Below, one piece after another: positions 8,596 to 16,431 of a stretch of 64,000 nt of DNA. A model generated the notes under the pieces. It worked only from the letters and a program-made list of their open reading frames with translations. It ran no database searches and was not told the origin of the DNA. Each line of letters starts with the position of its first letter. Position 1 is the stretch's first letter. Origin of the DNA: VGJW01 sp035286125. GTDB taxonomy: Bacteria > Cyanobacteriota > Sericytochromatia > S15B-MN24 > VGJW01. The stretch lies in the NCBI GenBank assembly GCA_035286125.1, contig JAYKIS010000015.1:24567-88566 (forward strand). Direction: 5' to 3'. The translations under genes and the position numbers were made by a program.

Positions 8596-10176
8596 TTGAA
8601 CGCCTTCATCAAGCGGGCATGGATCGACCTCGTCCGGATATGGGAGGGCCTCGGCCAAAGTCAACGCGTCATGCTTGGCGGTGTGCTCGCGGCATCCGTG
8701 GCTGGGCTGGTCGCACTGGTCATCTGGTCGCAGGCGCCTGACTTCCAACCGCTCTACGCCAACCTCGAGGACGCCGACGCCGGCGCCGTCATCTCCGAAC
8801 TGCAGACGGCGCAGATTCCCTACCAGGTCAGTCCGGATGGCCGCCGCATCAGCGTACCGGCCGGACGGGTCGCCGAAGTCCGCCTGCAGATGGCGCAGAA
8901 GGGCCTGCCCACGGGCGGCGGTCAACTGGGTTTCGAGGAGCTCTTCGACAAGGGCGGCACCCTCGGCCAGACCGATGCCATGATGCGGCTCAACGCCAAG
9001 CGCGGCCTGCAGGGCGAGTTGGCGCGCACCATCAAGCAGATGAGCGTGGTCGAGACGGCCCGGGTCACGCTTGCGCTGCCCGAGCCCTCGCTCTACGCGG
9101 ACAATGACGCGGTCAACGAGCCCAGCGCGACCGTCCTGCTCAAGCTCAAGACCGGCAAGGCGCTCACGCCGGAACAGGCCCGCACCATCGTGCATCTCGT
9201 CGCCGGGTCAGTTGAGCGTATGAAGGCCCAGAACGTCCTCGTCGCCGATACGGCCGGGCACAACTACACCGAGGACCTCAACCTTGGCGACGACAACGCC
9301 CTGATGAGCGCCGGCCAACTCGAGACCAAGCGCAACTACGAGGCCGTCATCCGAAAGAATCTCCAGGCCATGCTCGACCGGGTCCTGGGCCTTGGCAACT
9401 CGGTCGTCCAGGTCCAGGCAGACTTCGACTTCAACCGTATAGAAGTCGACCAGGAGATCTTCCAGCCCATCCTTCAGGCCCCGGACGGCACGCGCTCGGG
9501 CCTCTTGCGCAGCCAGCGGGAATCGGTCGAAGAGTACCAGGGCCGTGCACCTTCGGTTGCCGGCGCTCCGGGCACGACGACCAATATCCCCAGCTACCAG
9601 GCCTCGGACTCCATGGGTGACAACGGCAACTACCGCCGCAGCGACGTCACGCGGAACTTCGAGATGAACAAGGAGATCAAGCGCCAGACCAAGCCTCCGG
9701 CAGAGCTGCGCCGCCTGTCCGTCTCGGTGGCGGTGAACGGCGAGATCCCCGAAGAGCAGCAGCAGAGCATGAAGGACATGATTGCCGCCGCCTCGGGCAT
9801 CGATCTGAACCGGGGCGACACGCTTGTCGTGGCAGCCATTCCTTTCAACGACAAGGCAGCCAAGGACGCCGAGGCCGAGATCCTGGCCGAAGGCGAACGC
9901 GCCCAGCTCATCAACCTCGCCAAGATTCTGGGGGCCGTGCTCGTGGCACTTGTCGCCCTCTTCCTGCTGCGTCGCGGTTTGCGGGCCCGCGAGGACGAAC
10001 TGCTGGCGACCTTGCAGACGCCCGCCGAAAAGGCAGGCATCAACGTTGCGGAAATCGTGCTGGGCGAGGAAGACCGTCGCACGCACCTGCAGCGGGAAAT
10101 CTCGAAGGTCGTCAAGGCCCAGCCGCAGGAGGTCGCGAGGCTGGTACGAACCTGGATGCTCGAGGACGATCGCTAG
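8596..10176 (+). CDS. fliF: Flagellar M-ring protein FliF
   Basis: Forms the MS ring, the membrane platform of the motor. It has 526 residues with a TTG start at 8596. There are two transmembrane helices, about residues 28-46 and 437-457 (LINLAKILGAVLVALVALFL). The periplasmic YscJ-like domain between them includes FQPLYANLEDADAGAVISEL and the ARVTLALPEPSLYA motif, and a ring-building domain follows. The C-terminal tail (LVRTWMLEDD at the end) is the FliG-binding segment. fliG follows after three bases. Confidence 0.97.
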   Translation: MNAFIKRAWIDLVRIWEGLGQSQRVMLGGVLAASVAGLVALVIWSQAPDFQPLYANLEDADAGAVISELQTAQIPYQVSPDGRRISVPAGRVAEVRLQMAQKGLPTGGGQLGFEELFDKGGTLGQTDAMMRLNAKRGLQGELARTIKQMSVVETARVTLALPEPSLYADNDAVNEPSATVLLKLKTGKALTPEQARTIVHLVAGSVERMKAQNVLVADTAGHNYTEDLNLGDDNALMSAGQLETKRNYEAVIRKNLQAMLDRVLGLGNSVVQVQADFDFNRIEVDQEIFQPILQAPDGTRSGLLRSQRESVEEYQGRAPSVAGAPGTTTNIPSYQASDSMGDNGNYRRSDVTRNFEMNKEIKRQTKPPAELRRLSVSVAVNGEIPEEQQQSMKDMIAAASGIDLNRGDTLVVAAIPFNDKAAKDAEAEILAEGERAQLINLAKILGAVLVALVALFLLRRGLRAREDELLATLQTPAEKAGINVAEIVLGEEDRRTHLQREISKVVKAQPQEVARLVRTWMLEDDR

Positions 10177-10179
10177 TCC

Positions 10180-11193
10180 ATGCGCAACAAGATCGAACTG
10201 AACGGCCGCAAGAAGGCTGCCGCCCTCATGGTCGCGCTGGGACCCGATGTCTCGGCCGACATCCTCCGCAATCTCGGCAGTCCCGAGGAGATCGAGCAAC
10301 TGACACTCGAGATTGCCAACCTGGGCAAGATTCCGGCCGACACCACGGAGGAACTGCTCGAAGAGTTCTATCACGTCCTGCAGGCCAACAAGTACATCAC
10401 GCAAGGCGGCCTGCCCTACGCCAAGAACCTGCTCAACAAGGCACTGGGCCAGGAAAAGGCCGACGAAATGCTTACGAAGCTGGCCTCGTCGCTGACGAGC
10501 ATGCCCTTCGAGTTCATCCGGCAGGCCGACGCCACCCAGGTCCTGAACTTCATCCAGGCCGAACATCCCCAGACCATCGCCCTGATTCTCAGCTACCTGA
10601 GGCCGGGTCAGGCCGCCCTGGTCCTGTCGGGCCTGCCGGCAGACATCCAGACCGAGGTCGCGACCCGCATCGCCGAGATGGACCGGACGACACCCGCCGT
10701 CCTCAAGGAAGTCGAGCGGGTCCTCGAGCGAAAATTCGCCTCCGTGGCCTCTCAGGACTTCAGCGCGGCCGGCGGCGTCAAGGCCGTCGTCGAGGTACTC
10801 AACCGCGTCGACAGGGGCACGGAAAAGACCATCATCGAATCGCTTGAAGAGATGAATCCCGACCTGGCCGAAGAAATCAAGAAGCTGATGTTCGTCTTCG
10901 AGGACATCATCCTGCTCGACGACCGTTCGATCCAGCGCATCCTGCGGGATGTCGACGGCAAGGAACTGGCCATGGCGCTCAAGGGTGCCAACGAGGAGGT
11001 CCGGGGCCGCATCTTCAAGAACATGTCCGAACGCATGGGCAAGATGATCCGGGACGAACTCGAATACATGGGGCCTGTCCGCGTCCGTGACGTCGAAGAA
11101 GTCCAGCAGAAGGTCGTCGCGCATATCCGGGCCCTCGAGGAGCGGGGCGAGATCGTCATCAGCCGCGGCGGCGGCGACGAACTGCTGAGCTAG
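10180..11193 (+). CDS. fliG: Flagellar motor switch protein FliG
   Basis: Rotor protein that interacts with the stator and transmits torque. It has 337 residues. All three armadillo-type domains are recognisable: the N-terminal FliF-binding part (GRKKAAALMVALGPDVSADI), the middle part with EHPQTIALILSYL, and the C-terminal torque domain with FVFEDIILLDDRSIQRILR and its charged helix (KGANEEVRGRIFKNMSERM). It starts at ATG 10180, close behind fliF. Confidence 0.98.
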   Translation: MRNKIELNGRKKAAALMVALGPDVSADILRNLGSPEEIEQLTLEIANLGKIPADTTEELLEEFYHVLQANKYITQGGLPYAKNLLNKALGQEKADEMLTKLASSLTSMPFEFIRQADATQVLNFIQAEHPQTIALILSYLRPGQAALVLSGLPADIQTEVATRIAEMDRTTPAVLKEVERVLERKFASVASQDFSAAGGVKAVVEVLNRVDRGTEKTIIESLEEMNPDLAEEIKKLMFVFEDIILLDDRSIQRILRDVDGKELAMALKGANEEVRGRIFKNMSERMGKMIRDELEYMGPVRVRDVEEVQQKVVAHIRALEERGEIVISRGGGDELLS

Positions 11194-11197
11194 GCCG

Positions 11198-12010
11198 ATG
11201 GAAGGCTCGCCGTTCCGCTCGCCCAACGTCTTCCGAGACGTCTTCCTCACGGAGCGCAGCCAGAACATTCCGGGCCCCAAGGTCATCTTCACGGCCGAGG
11301 ACGGAGAGAAGCTCAAGGCCCGAATCACCGGGGAGGCCGAAGCCACCCGGCAACGCATGCTCGCCGAGGCCACCATCGAGGCCGCGCAGATCAAGGCCGA
11401 GGCCCATCGTGCCGGCCTCGCTCAAGCCCACGAAGAAGCCTTGGCTAAGGTTCGCGGCGAATGGCAAGCACTATGGCAGGCCGCTTTGGACCAGGTCCAG
11501 GAAGCCGCCCGGCAGATCCTCGGGGCGCGCGAGCAGTTGGTCGAAGGCCTCGAATCCGAGATGTCCGCCCTCGCGCTGGCCCTGGCGGCCCGGGTCATCG
11601 GCCGGGAAGCCGCCCAGCCCGAGACCACGCGCCACCTGGCCATGCAAGCGCTGGACCGGTTGGCCCGGGGACATGCCGTGGATATCCGCGTCGCTCCCAT
11701 GCTGGTCGAGGCCCTGGGCGGCGAAGTCACCCATCCTCGCTGGGGCAGCATCCGTCTGGTCCCTGATCCCGAATTGCGGGCGGGCGACGTCCGGGTGACC
11801 TTCGACTGGTGCGTCGCCGACGCACGGCTCGATGCGATGCTGCAGGAACTGGCAGCCGGCATGGACCAGTCGGCCCCCGCGATACCGGAGCATCCGCTGG
11901 CCGTCCCCCCCCCACCGCCAGCACCTCCCGCGCCCCCAGCCGAAGCTCAGGTCGAGGAAACCGCGTCGCGCCGCGTGCCGGCGCGTCGCACCGGAGGCTG
12001 GTTGTCGTGA
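11198..12010 (+). CDS. fliH: Flagellar assembly protein FliH (export ATPase regulator)
   Basis: Negative regulator and stalk of the FliI export ATPase. It has 270 residues. The middle (about 45-120) is a charged Ala/Glu/Arg coiled coil, and the C-terminal FliH/YscL domain includes ALALAARVIGREAAQPE and a strand near RLVPDPELRAGDVRVTF. After that domain comes an unusual Pro/Ala-rich tail with a run of five prolines (about residues 239-250). The stop overlaps the GTG start of fliI. Confidence 0.9.
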   Translation: MEGSPFRSPNVFRDVFLTERSQNIPGPKVIFTAEDGEKLKARITGEAEATRQRMLAEATIEAAQIKAEAHRAGLAQAHEEALAKVRGEWQALWQAALDQVQEAARQILGAREQLVEGLESEMSALALALAARVIGREAAQPETTRHLAMQALDRLARGHAVDIRVAPMLVEALGGEVTHPRWGSIRLVPDPELRAGDVRVTFDWCVADARLDAMLQELAAGMDQSAPAIPEHPLAVPPPPPAPPAPPAEAQVEETASRRVPARRTGGWLS

Positions 12011-13329
12011 CCGGGCCGCTGGCCACCCTGCTCGAAGGCTGGCGGCAGCAGGTCCGGGAAACCGATCCCGTCCGCTTCGAGGGCACGGTCGTCCAGGTGG
12101 TGGGCCTGGTCCTCGAAAGCCAGGGACCACCGGCCCGACTGGGAGAGGTCTGCCTGGTGGATGCCGGCCAGGGTCCCGCCATTCCTACGGAGGTCGTGGG
12201 CTTCCGCGAGGGACGCCTGCTCCTGATGCCCCTGGGACCGATGGACGGTGTGGCACCCGGTGCGCGGGTCCGCGGGACGGGACGTGGTCTCAGAGTCCCG
12301 GTGGGCCCGGGCCTGCTTGGACGAATCGTCGATGGCCTGGGGCAACCGATCGACGGCAAGGGCCCCCTGGCGGCGGCCCAATGGGCTCCCGTCGACCGCA
12401 TGCCTCCCAATCCGCTCGAGCGACAGCGCATCCTCGAGCCCATGGCCACGGGTGTCCGCGCCCTCGACGCCATGTTGACCGTCGGCTATGGCCAACGCCT
12501 GGGCATCTTCGCCGGTTCCGGCGTGGGCAAGAGCACCCTCCTCGGCATGCTGGCCCGCCAGGCCGAGGCCGATGTCAACGTGATCGCGCTCATCGGCGAG
12601 CGCGGCCGCGAGGTTCGCGAGTTCCTCGAGGAAGACCTCGGTGAAGCCGGTCTGGCACGCAGTGTCGTGGTCGTGGCGACGAGCGACGCACCCGCCCTGG
12701 TCCGCCTCAAGGGCGCCTTCGTGGCCACGGCGATGGCCGAGGCGTTCCGGGACACGGGTGCCCGCGTCCTGCTGATGATGGACTCGGTCACACGTTTTGC
12801 CATGGCTCAGCGAGAGGTTGGGCTCGCGACGGGCGAGCCGCCCGCGACCAAGGGCTACACGCCCAGCGTCTTCGCGCTGCTGCCCCGCCTGCTCGAGCGG
12901 GCCGGTATGGGGGCGGTCGGTGGCATCACCGGCCTCTACACGGTCCTCGTCGATGCCGACGACTTCAACGAACCCATCTCGGATGCCGTCCGGGGCATCC
13001 TCGACGGGCACGTCATCCTTTCTCGTGCCCTCGCCGCACAGAACCACTATCCGGCCATCGACATCCTCCAGAGCGTCTCGCGCGTCCAACCGCTGATCCA
13101 GCCTGTCGAACCGCTGGCTCACGCCGCCGCACTTCGCGAACGGATGGCGACATGGCAGGAGAACAAGGACATCATCACGCTGGGCGCCTATGTGCCCGGC
13201 AGCGATGCCGCCATCGACCGGGCCATCGCCCTGCGTCCCGACATCGACGCCTTCCTGCGCCAGGACCGACACGAAGCCGTGGCCTTCGGGGAGACGATGG
13301 CACGCTTGGCTGAACTCGCCGGCCGCTGA
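12007..13329 (+). CDS. fliI: Flagellum-specific ATPase FliI
   Basis: Hexameric ATPase of the flagellar type III export system, homologous to F1-beta. I chose GTG 12007 (GTGA overlap with fliH), giving 440 residues, the usual length. Motifs: Walker A FAGSGVGKSTLL near residue 170, ALIGERGREVREFLEEDL, Walker B LLMMDSVTRFAMAQREVGLA, and GITGLYTVLVDADDFNEP with the C-terminal cap. Upstream codons in the same frame would extend it into fliH and are not needed. Confidence 0.97.
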   Translation: MTGPLATLLEGWRQQVRETDPVRFEGTVVQVVGLVLESQGPPARLGEVCLVDAGQGPAIPTEVVGFREGRLLLMPLGPMDGVAPGARVRGTGRGLRVPVGPGLLGRIVDGLGQPIDGKGPLAAAQWAPVDRMPPNPLERQRILEPMATGVRALDAMLTVGYGQRLGIFAGSGVGKSTLLGMLARQAEADVNVIALIGERGREVREFLEEDLGEAGLARSVVVVATSDAPALVRLKGAFVATAMAEAFRDTGARVLLMMDSVTRFAMAQREVGLATGEPPATKGYTPSVFALLPRLLERAGMGAVGGITGLYTVLVDADDFNEPISDAVRGILDGHVILSRALAAQNHYPAIDILQSVSRVQPLIQPVEPLAHAAALRERMATWQENKDIITLGAYVPGSDAAIDRAIALRPDIDAFLRQDRHEAVAFGETMARLAELAGR

Positions 13330-13796
13330 TGGCCAAGGCTTTCCGCTTTCGCCTCGAGGGCCTGCTGCGCCTGCGCAGCCGCGTCGAGGAGGAAGCCGAG
13401 CGTGGTCACCTGGCGGCGGCCGCACGTGAACGCAAGGCCGAAAGGGCGCTCGATTCGGCCCGTCTGGAGCGTCGGCAGGCAGCCTCCGAAGCCCTGGCCA
13501 GGCGTCAGGCCGGGTTGCTGGACCTGCGCGCCGTCCAGGACGAAGGGGCGTGGGAACGGGCCCTGGACCAACGCATTCTCGAGGCGGAACAGGCGCTCGA
13601 TGAGGCAAGTCGAGAGACGTCCCGGGCTCGCGAGGCGTGGCTGGCTGCGCGCCGTGCGCGCGAGATCGTGTCTCGCCTCAAGGAAAAACAGCACCAGGTT
13701 TGGCTGCAGGACCTCGAGCATGCCGAACGGGTCCTGCTGGACGAGTTGGCCACGCAGGCTTATGCGCGGCGACAGGATCGACCGGAAACCCTTTAG
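13329..13796 (+). CDS. fliJ: Flagellar export chaperone FliJ
   Basis: Central stalk of the FliI ring and general export chaperone. It has 155 residues, nearly all predicted coiled coil, beginning FRFRLEGLLRLRSRVEEEAE and ending with an Arg/Glu-rich helix. Sequence conservation in this family is low; length, coiled coil and position directly after fliI (one-base overlap, TGATG) make the call. Confidence 0.88.
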   Translation: MAKAFRFRLEGLLRLRSRVEEEAERGHLAAAARERKAERALDSARLERRQAASEALARRQAGLLDLRAVQDEGAWERALDQRILEAEQALDEASRETSRAREAWLAARRAREIVSRLKEKQHQVWLQDLEHAERVLLDELATQAYARRQDRPETL

Positions 13797-13848
13797 TTCC
13801 GCGCGTTCCTGACGATGGAGGGCTATATCGCCATCCACGAGGACTTCC

Positions 13849-15426
13849 ATGACGCCGGTCGATTTGCGTGCGCACGCCGTTGTCGCGCCCTGGCAGCCCA
13901 CGCTGCCTGAAGCCGCCGCCCCCCTGCCTGCACGCTCGGGCCCGGCCTTCCGCGAGGAGGTCCGCAAGACGCTCCAGCAGGGACCGACCCGGCGCGGCAC
14001 CGATCTCCCGGGCGCTCCCCGCGCCCGGGCCGAGGGCCTTCGCGCTCCCACCGACAGATCCGACAGCTCGAGCACAGCCACTCGGGGTACACCCGCCACG
14101 AGGGGAACAGAGCGCCGGCCGACACGATCAGGACATGCCGGGGACCAGCGTGTCGAACAAACCGGGTGGCAGGCTGCTCCTGAGAAGGAAACCCGGAAGC
14201 CCGTAAGGGGTATCGAGGCCGAGGCAAGGTCCCTGCGCAACCAGCGGCAGGCAGGAGCCCATGGCCAGACGACGGATGATACGGGCCGTGGCCCCGAGAC
14301 GCCCGTCTCGGATGCCGAGGCTGCGCTCGAAGTGACGGGACGCGAACCTCTGTCGCCCGAGTTGCTGGCCTTGCTTGCCGCGACCATCGAGGTTCGCACG
14401 GGCGGTACCATCGAGGCCGTCCCGACGGACGCGCCCTTGGCTCGGGCTGCCGGCGTTGCCGGGACCGCCGACGGCATCGGGAACGCCTTGGCTGAGGCAG
14501 GTCCGGCCGCAGTTGCCGCCGAAGAACCCGACCAAGGGGCCCGGGCGACCAATCGTGCCGTCGCGCACGGCACTGCCAACCCTCTCGTGGCAAACGCTGC
14601 CCCGACCAGCCAGACCGTAACGCCGGGGGGGACCGCGCAGGCTTCCGGCCTCCCGCCCGCCGTGGCTTCTGTTGCCGCTGCAGCAACGGGCCAGGTTGCC
14701 GGTGTTTCCACGCAGGGACGTGGGGATGAGGAGAGGCTCGCCCCCGACAATCGTCGCGAGGGTGCCCCCGAAGCCCCGCGCGTGACGTCGGTGCCCGAGG
14801 TAGGCATGGCCGACCTCAAGGTGCGGCCCGTCGCTGACGGCCAGGCGTCAATGAACCAGGAAGGACGTGCCGGGGACGACGCGCCGTCCGATGAAGCCCA
14901 GGCCGTGCCGACGCTCGAGCGGCGCGAGGGTGGCCTCGAAGGGGCAGTTGGCCCGGGCGGACAGGGGACCCGCGAGGGCCTGTCGAGGGGCACCGTGCGT
15001 GAAACCGCGCCCGTGGCGCGAACGCTCGCCGCCGAGGTACAGGAGGCCGTTCGCACAGGCCCTCGATCGATTCGCATGACACTGAAACCCGAAGCACTGG
15101 GCGAAGTGCAACTGCGTGTCGCCCTCGTCGGCGGTGGCGTCAGGGCGACCCTGCACGTCGACAGCGAGGACGCCCGGGACCTGCTGGGACGACAGCTCGA
15201 CCAGGTCCGGCAATCGCTTGTCGACCAGGGCATCCGCGTCGATCGGCTGGAAGTCGTGTGGCGTGGCGCCGGGACTGCCGAGGAACAGGGCCGGCAAGCC
15301 TTTGGGCAGGGTAGCCAAGAACGCGAGCGACAGGAACGCGAGCAGCCGGCACGTCGGGATACCGAAGCCTGGCAGCAGGCCCTCAATGAGGCAGGCCAAC
15401 CTGCCGATATGTCCGATATCGCGTAG
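13849..15426 (+). CDS. fliK: Flagellar hook-length control protein FliK
   Basis: Molecular ruler that stops hook growth and switches export specificity through FlhB. It has 525 residues. The first 390 are low-complexity Ala/Pro/Gly/Thr-rich sequence as expected of a ruler. The C-terminal substrate-switch domain (about 400-475) has SIRMTLKPEALGEVQLRVAL and DLLGRQLDQVRQSLVDQGI. A Gln/Glu/Arg tail ends the protein. A second gene with a similar C-terminal domain lies at 18969, behind flgE. Confidence 0.92.
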   Translation: MTPVDLRAHAVVAPWQPTLPEAAAPLPARSGPAFREEVRKTLQQGPTRRGTDLPGAPRARAEGLRAPTDRSDSSSTATRGTPATRGTERRPTRSGHAGDQRVEQTGWQAAPEKETRKPVRGIEAEARSLRNQRQAGAHGQTTDDTGRGPETPVSDAEAALEVTGREPLSPELLALLAATIEVRTGGTIEAVPTDAPLARAAGVAGTADGIGNALAEAGPAAVAAEEPDQGARATNRAVAHGTANPLVANAAPTSQTVTPGGTAQASGLPPAVASVAAAATGQVAGVSTQGRGDEERLAPDNRREGAPEAPRVTSVPEVGMADLKVRPVADGQASMNQEGRAGDDAPSDEAQAVPTLERREGGLEGAVGPGGQGTREGLSRGTVRETAPVARTLAAEVQEAVRTGPRSIRMTLKPEALGEVQLRVALVGGGVRATLHVDSEDARDLLGRQLDQVRQSLVDQGIRVDRLEVVWRGAGTAEEQGRQAFGQGSQERERQEREQPARRDTEAWQQALNEAGQPADMSDIA

Positions 15427-15441
15427 GAGGTCCGGAAACCG

Positions 15442-15978
15442 ATGCCAAGTGCCATCGCCAATGTGGCGCCCCAGGGCGGGCCGACCTCGTCCTTGCCAAA
15501 TCCCAAGCAATTGGGGCAGGAAGAGTTCCTGAAGCTGCTGATCACGCAGCTCAAGTCCCAGGACCCGATGAAGCCCGTCGAGGACACGGCCTTCATCGCC
15601 CAGATGGCCCAGTTCAGCAGCCTGAACCAGATGCAGGCGCTCAACAAGAGCTTCGAGACCTTCAATCGCAACCAGGCAGACGCCCAGCAGTTGCAGACCA
15701 TGGCCTCCTCGGCCGCGCTCATCGGCAAGGTCGTCTACGCGGGTCCCGACATGCTCGACCGGTCGATGGGGACCATCCAGGAGATTCGCCGCGTGGACGG
15801 GGACCTGAAGGTCGTGCTTCGCGGCGTGGACCGCGACGGCAACACCTTCACCGACAGGGCCTTCCCCCTCGGGCAGGTCCAGCAGATCGGCATGGCGCCC
15901 GAAGAAGTCGAGCGCTTCCAGAAGGAAGTCGAGGCCCGGATGGCCATCGCCGCAGCGACCTCGGGAGCGAGCCTGTGA
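15442..15978 (+). CDS. flgD: Flagellar hook assembly (cap) protein FlgD
   Basis: Hook-cap scaffold needed to polymerise FlgE. It has 178 residues. The conserved N-terminal block includes LGQEEFLKLLITQLKSQDP, MKPVEDTAFIAQMAQFSSL and NQMQALNKS. A short beta domain (GKVVYAGPDMLDRSMGTI onward) follows, shorter than in E. coli, which also carries extra Ig-like modules. A GTGA overlap joins it to the next gene. Confidence 0.95.
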   Translation: MPSAIANVAPQGGPTSSLPNPKQLGQEEFLKLLITQLKSQDPMKPVEDTAFIAQMAQFSSLNQMQALNKSFETFNRNQADAQQLQTMASSAALIGKVVYAGPDMLDRSMGTIQEIRRVDGDLKVVLRGVDRDGNTFTDRAFPLGQVQQIGMAPEEVERFQKEVEARMAIAAATSGASL

Positions 15979-16349
15979 TCGGCCTTCCCGAGCCCATCGG
16001 CCCCCTCGGAGCGGGCATGGCGCTGCCGGCTCCTGCCGTCGGGCCCCGCTCGGGCCCGAGCTTCGCCGAGGTCTTGGGCGACCGCTCCCGGGTCCAGCCC
16101 GTCAAGCTGTCCAGCCATGCCGAAGCCCGCCTCAAGGCCCGCAACATCGCCTGGGACGAGAGCCGCCAGCGCCAGCTGGACCAACTGGTCCAGAAGGCCG
16201 CCGGCAAGGGGGCCCGGGAATCACTCGTCCTGATGGATGACGTGGCCCTCGTCGTCTCCGTCCGCAACCGCACCGTCATCACCGCCGTCGACCACCAGAG
16301 CCTCAAGGACAACGTGTTCACGAACATCGACTCCGCCATCATCGCCTGA
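15975..16349 (+). CDS. Flagellar operon protein (TIGR02530-like)
   Basis: Small conserved protein found between flgD and flgE in Firmicutes-type flagellar operons; its role is not established. The 124 residues carry the family pattern: VKLSSHAEARLKARNI, the segment AAGKGARESLVLMDDVALVV, SVRNRTVITAVDHQSLKDN and the end VFTNIDSAIIA. It starts at GTG 15975 in the flgD stop. Position and pattern make membership likely, from memory of the family. Confidence 0.85.
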   Translation: MIGLPEPIGPLGAGMALPAPAVGPRSGPSFAEVLGDRSRVQPVKLSSHAEARLKARNIAWDESRQRQLDQLVQKAAGKGARESLVLMDDVALVVSVRNRTVITAVDHQSLKDNVFTNIDSAIIA

Positions 16350-16390
16350 CGCCCCCCACCCTCGGGCCGGACCCCTCGGGGAGGCCCATC

Positions 16391-16412
16391 GCCGGGACTG
16401 AAGTTTCCCGGC
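16391..16412 (+). other. Short inverted repeat before flgE
   Basis: GCCGGGA (16391-16397) and TCCCGGC (16406-16412) form a perfect 7-base stem with an 8-base loop in the 82-base gap before flgE. No T-run follows, so it is not a typical terminator. It could stabilise the message or attenuate. The flgE ribosome-binding site (gaggagg) follows it. Confidence 0.35.
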
Positions 16413-16431
16413 AACCCCAAGAGGAGGTCCC

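Noticed and set aside
13188..15728. Long - strand open frame opposite fliJ and fliK
   Set aside because: Ser/Ala/Arg-rich shadow of a low-complexity gene, with no recognisable domain or ribosome-binding site.
16399..16425. TGAAGTTT before flgE, close to a sigma-28 -35
   Set aside because: The matching -10 position reads CAAGAGGA, which is the ribosome-binding region, not a promoter element.
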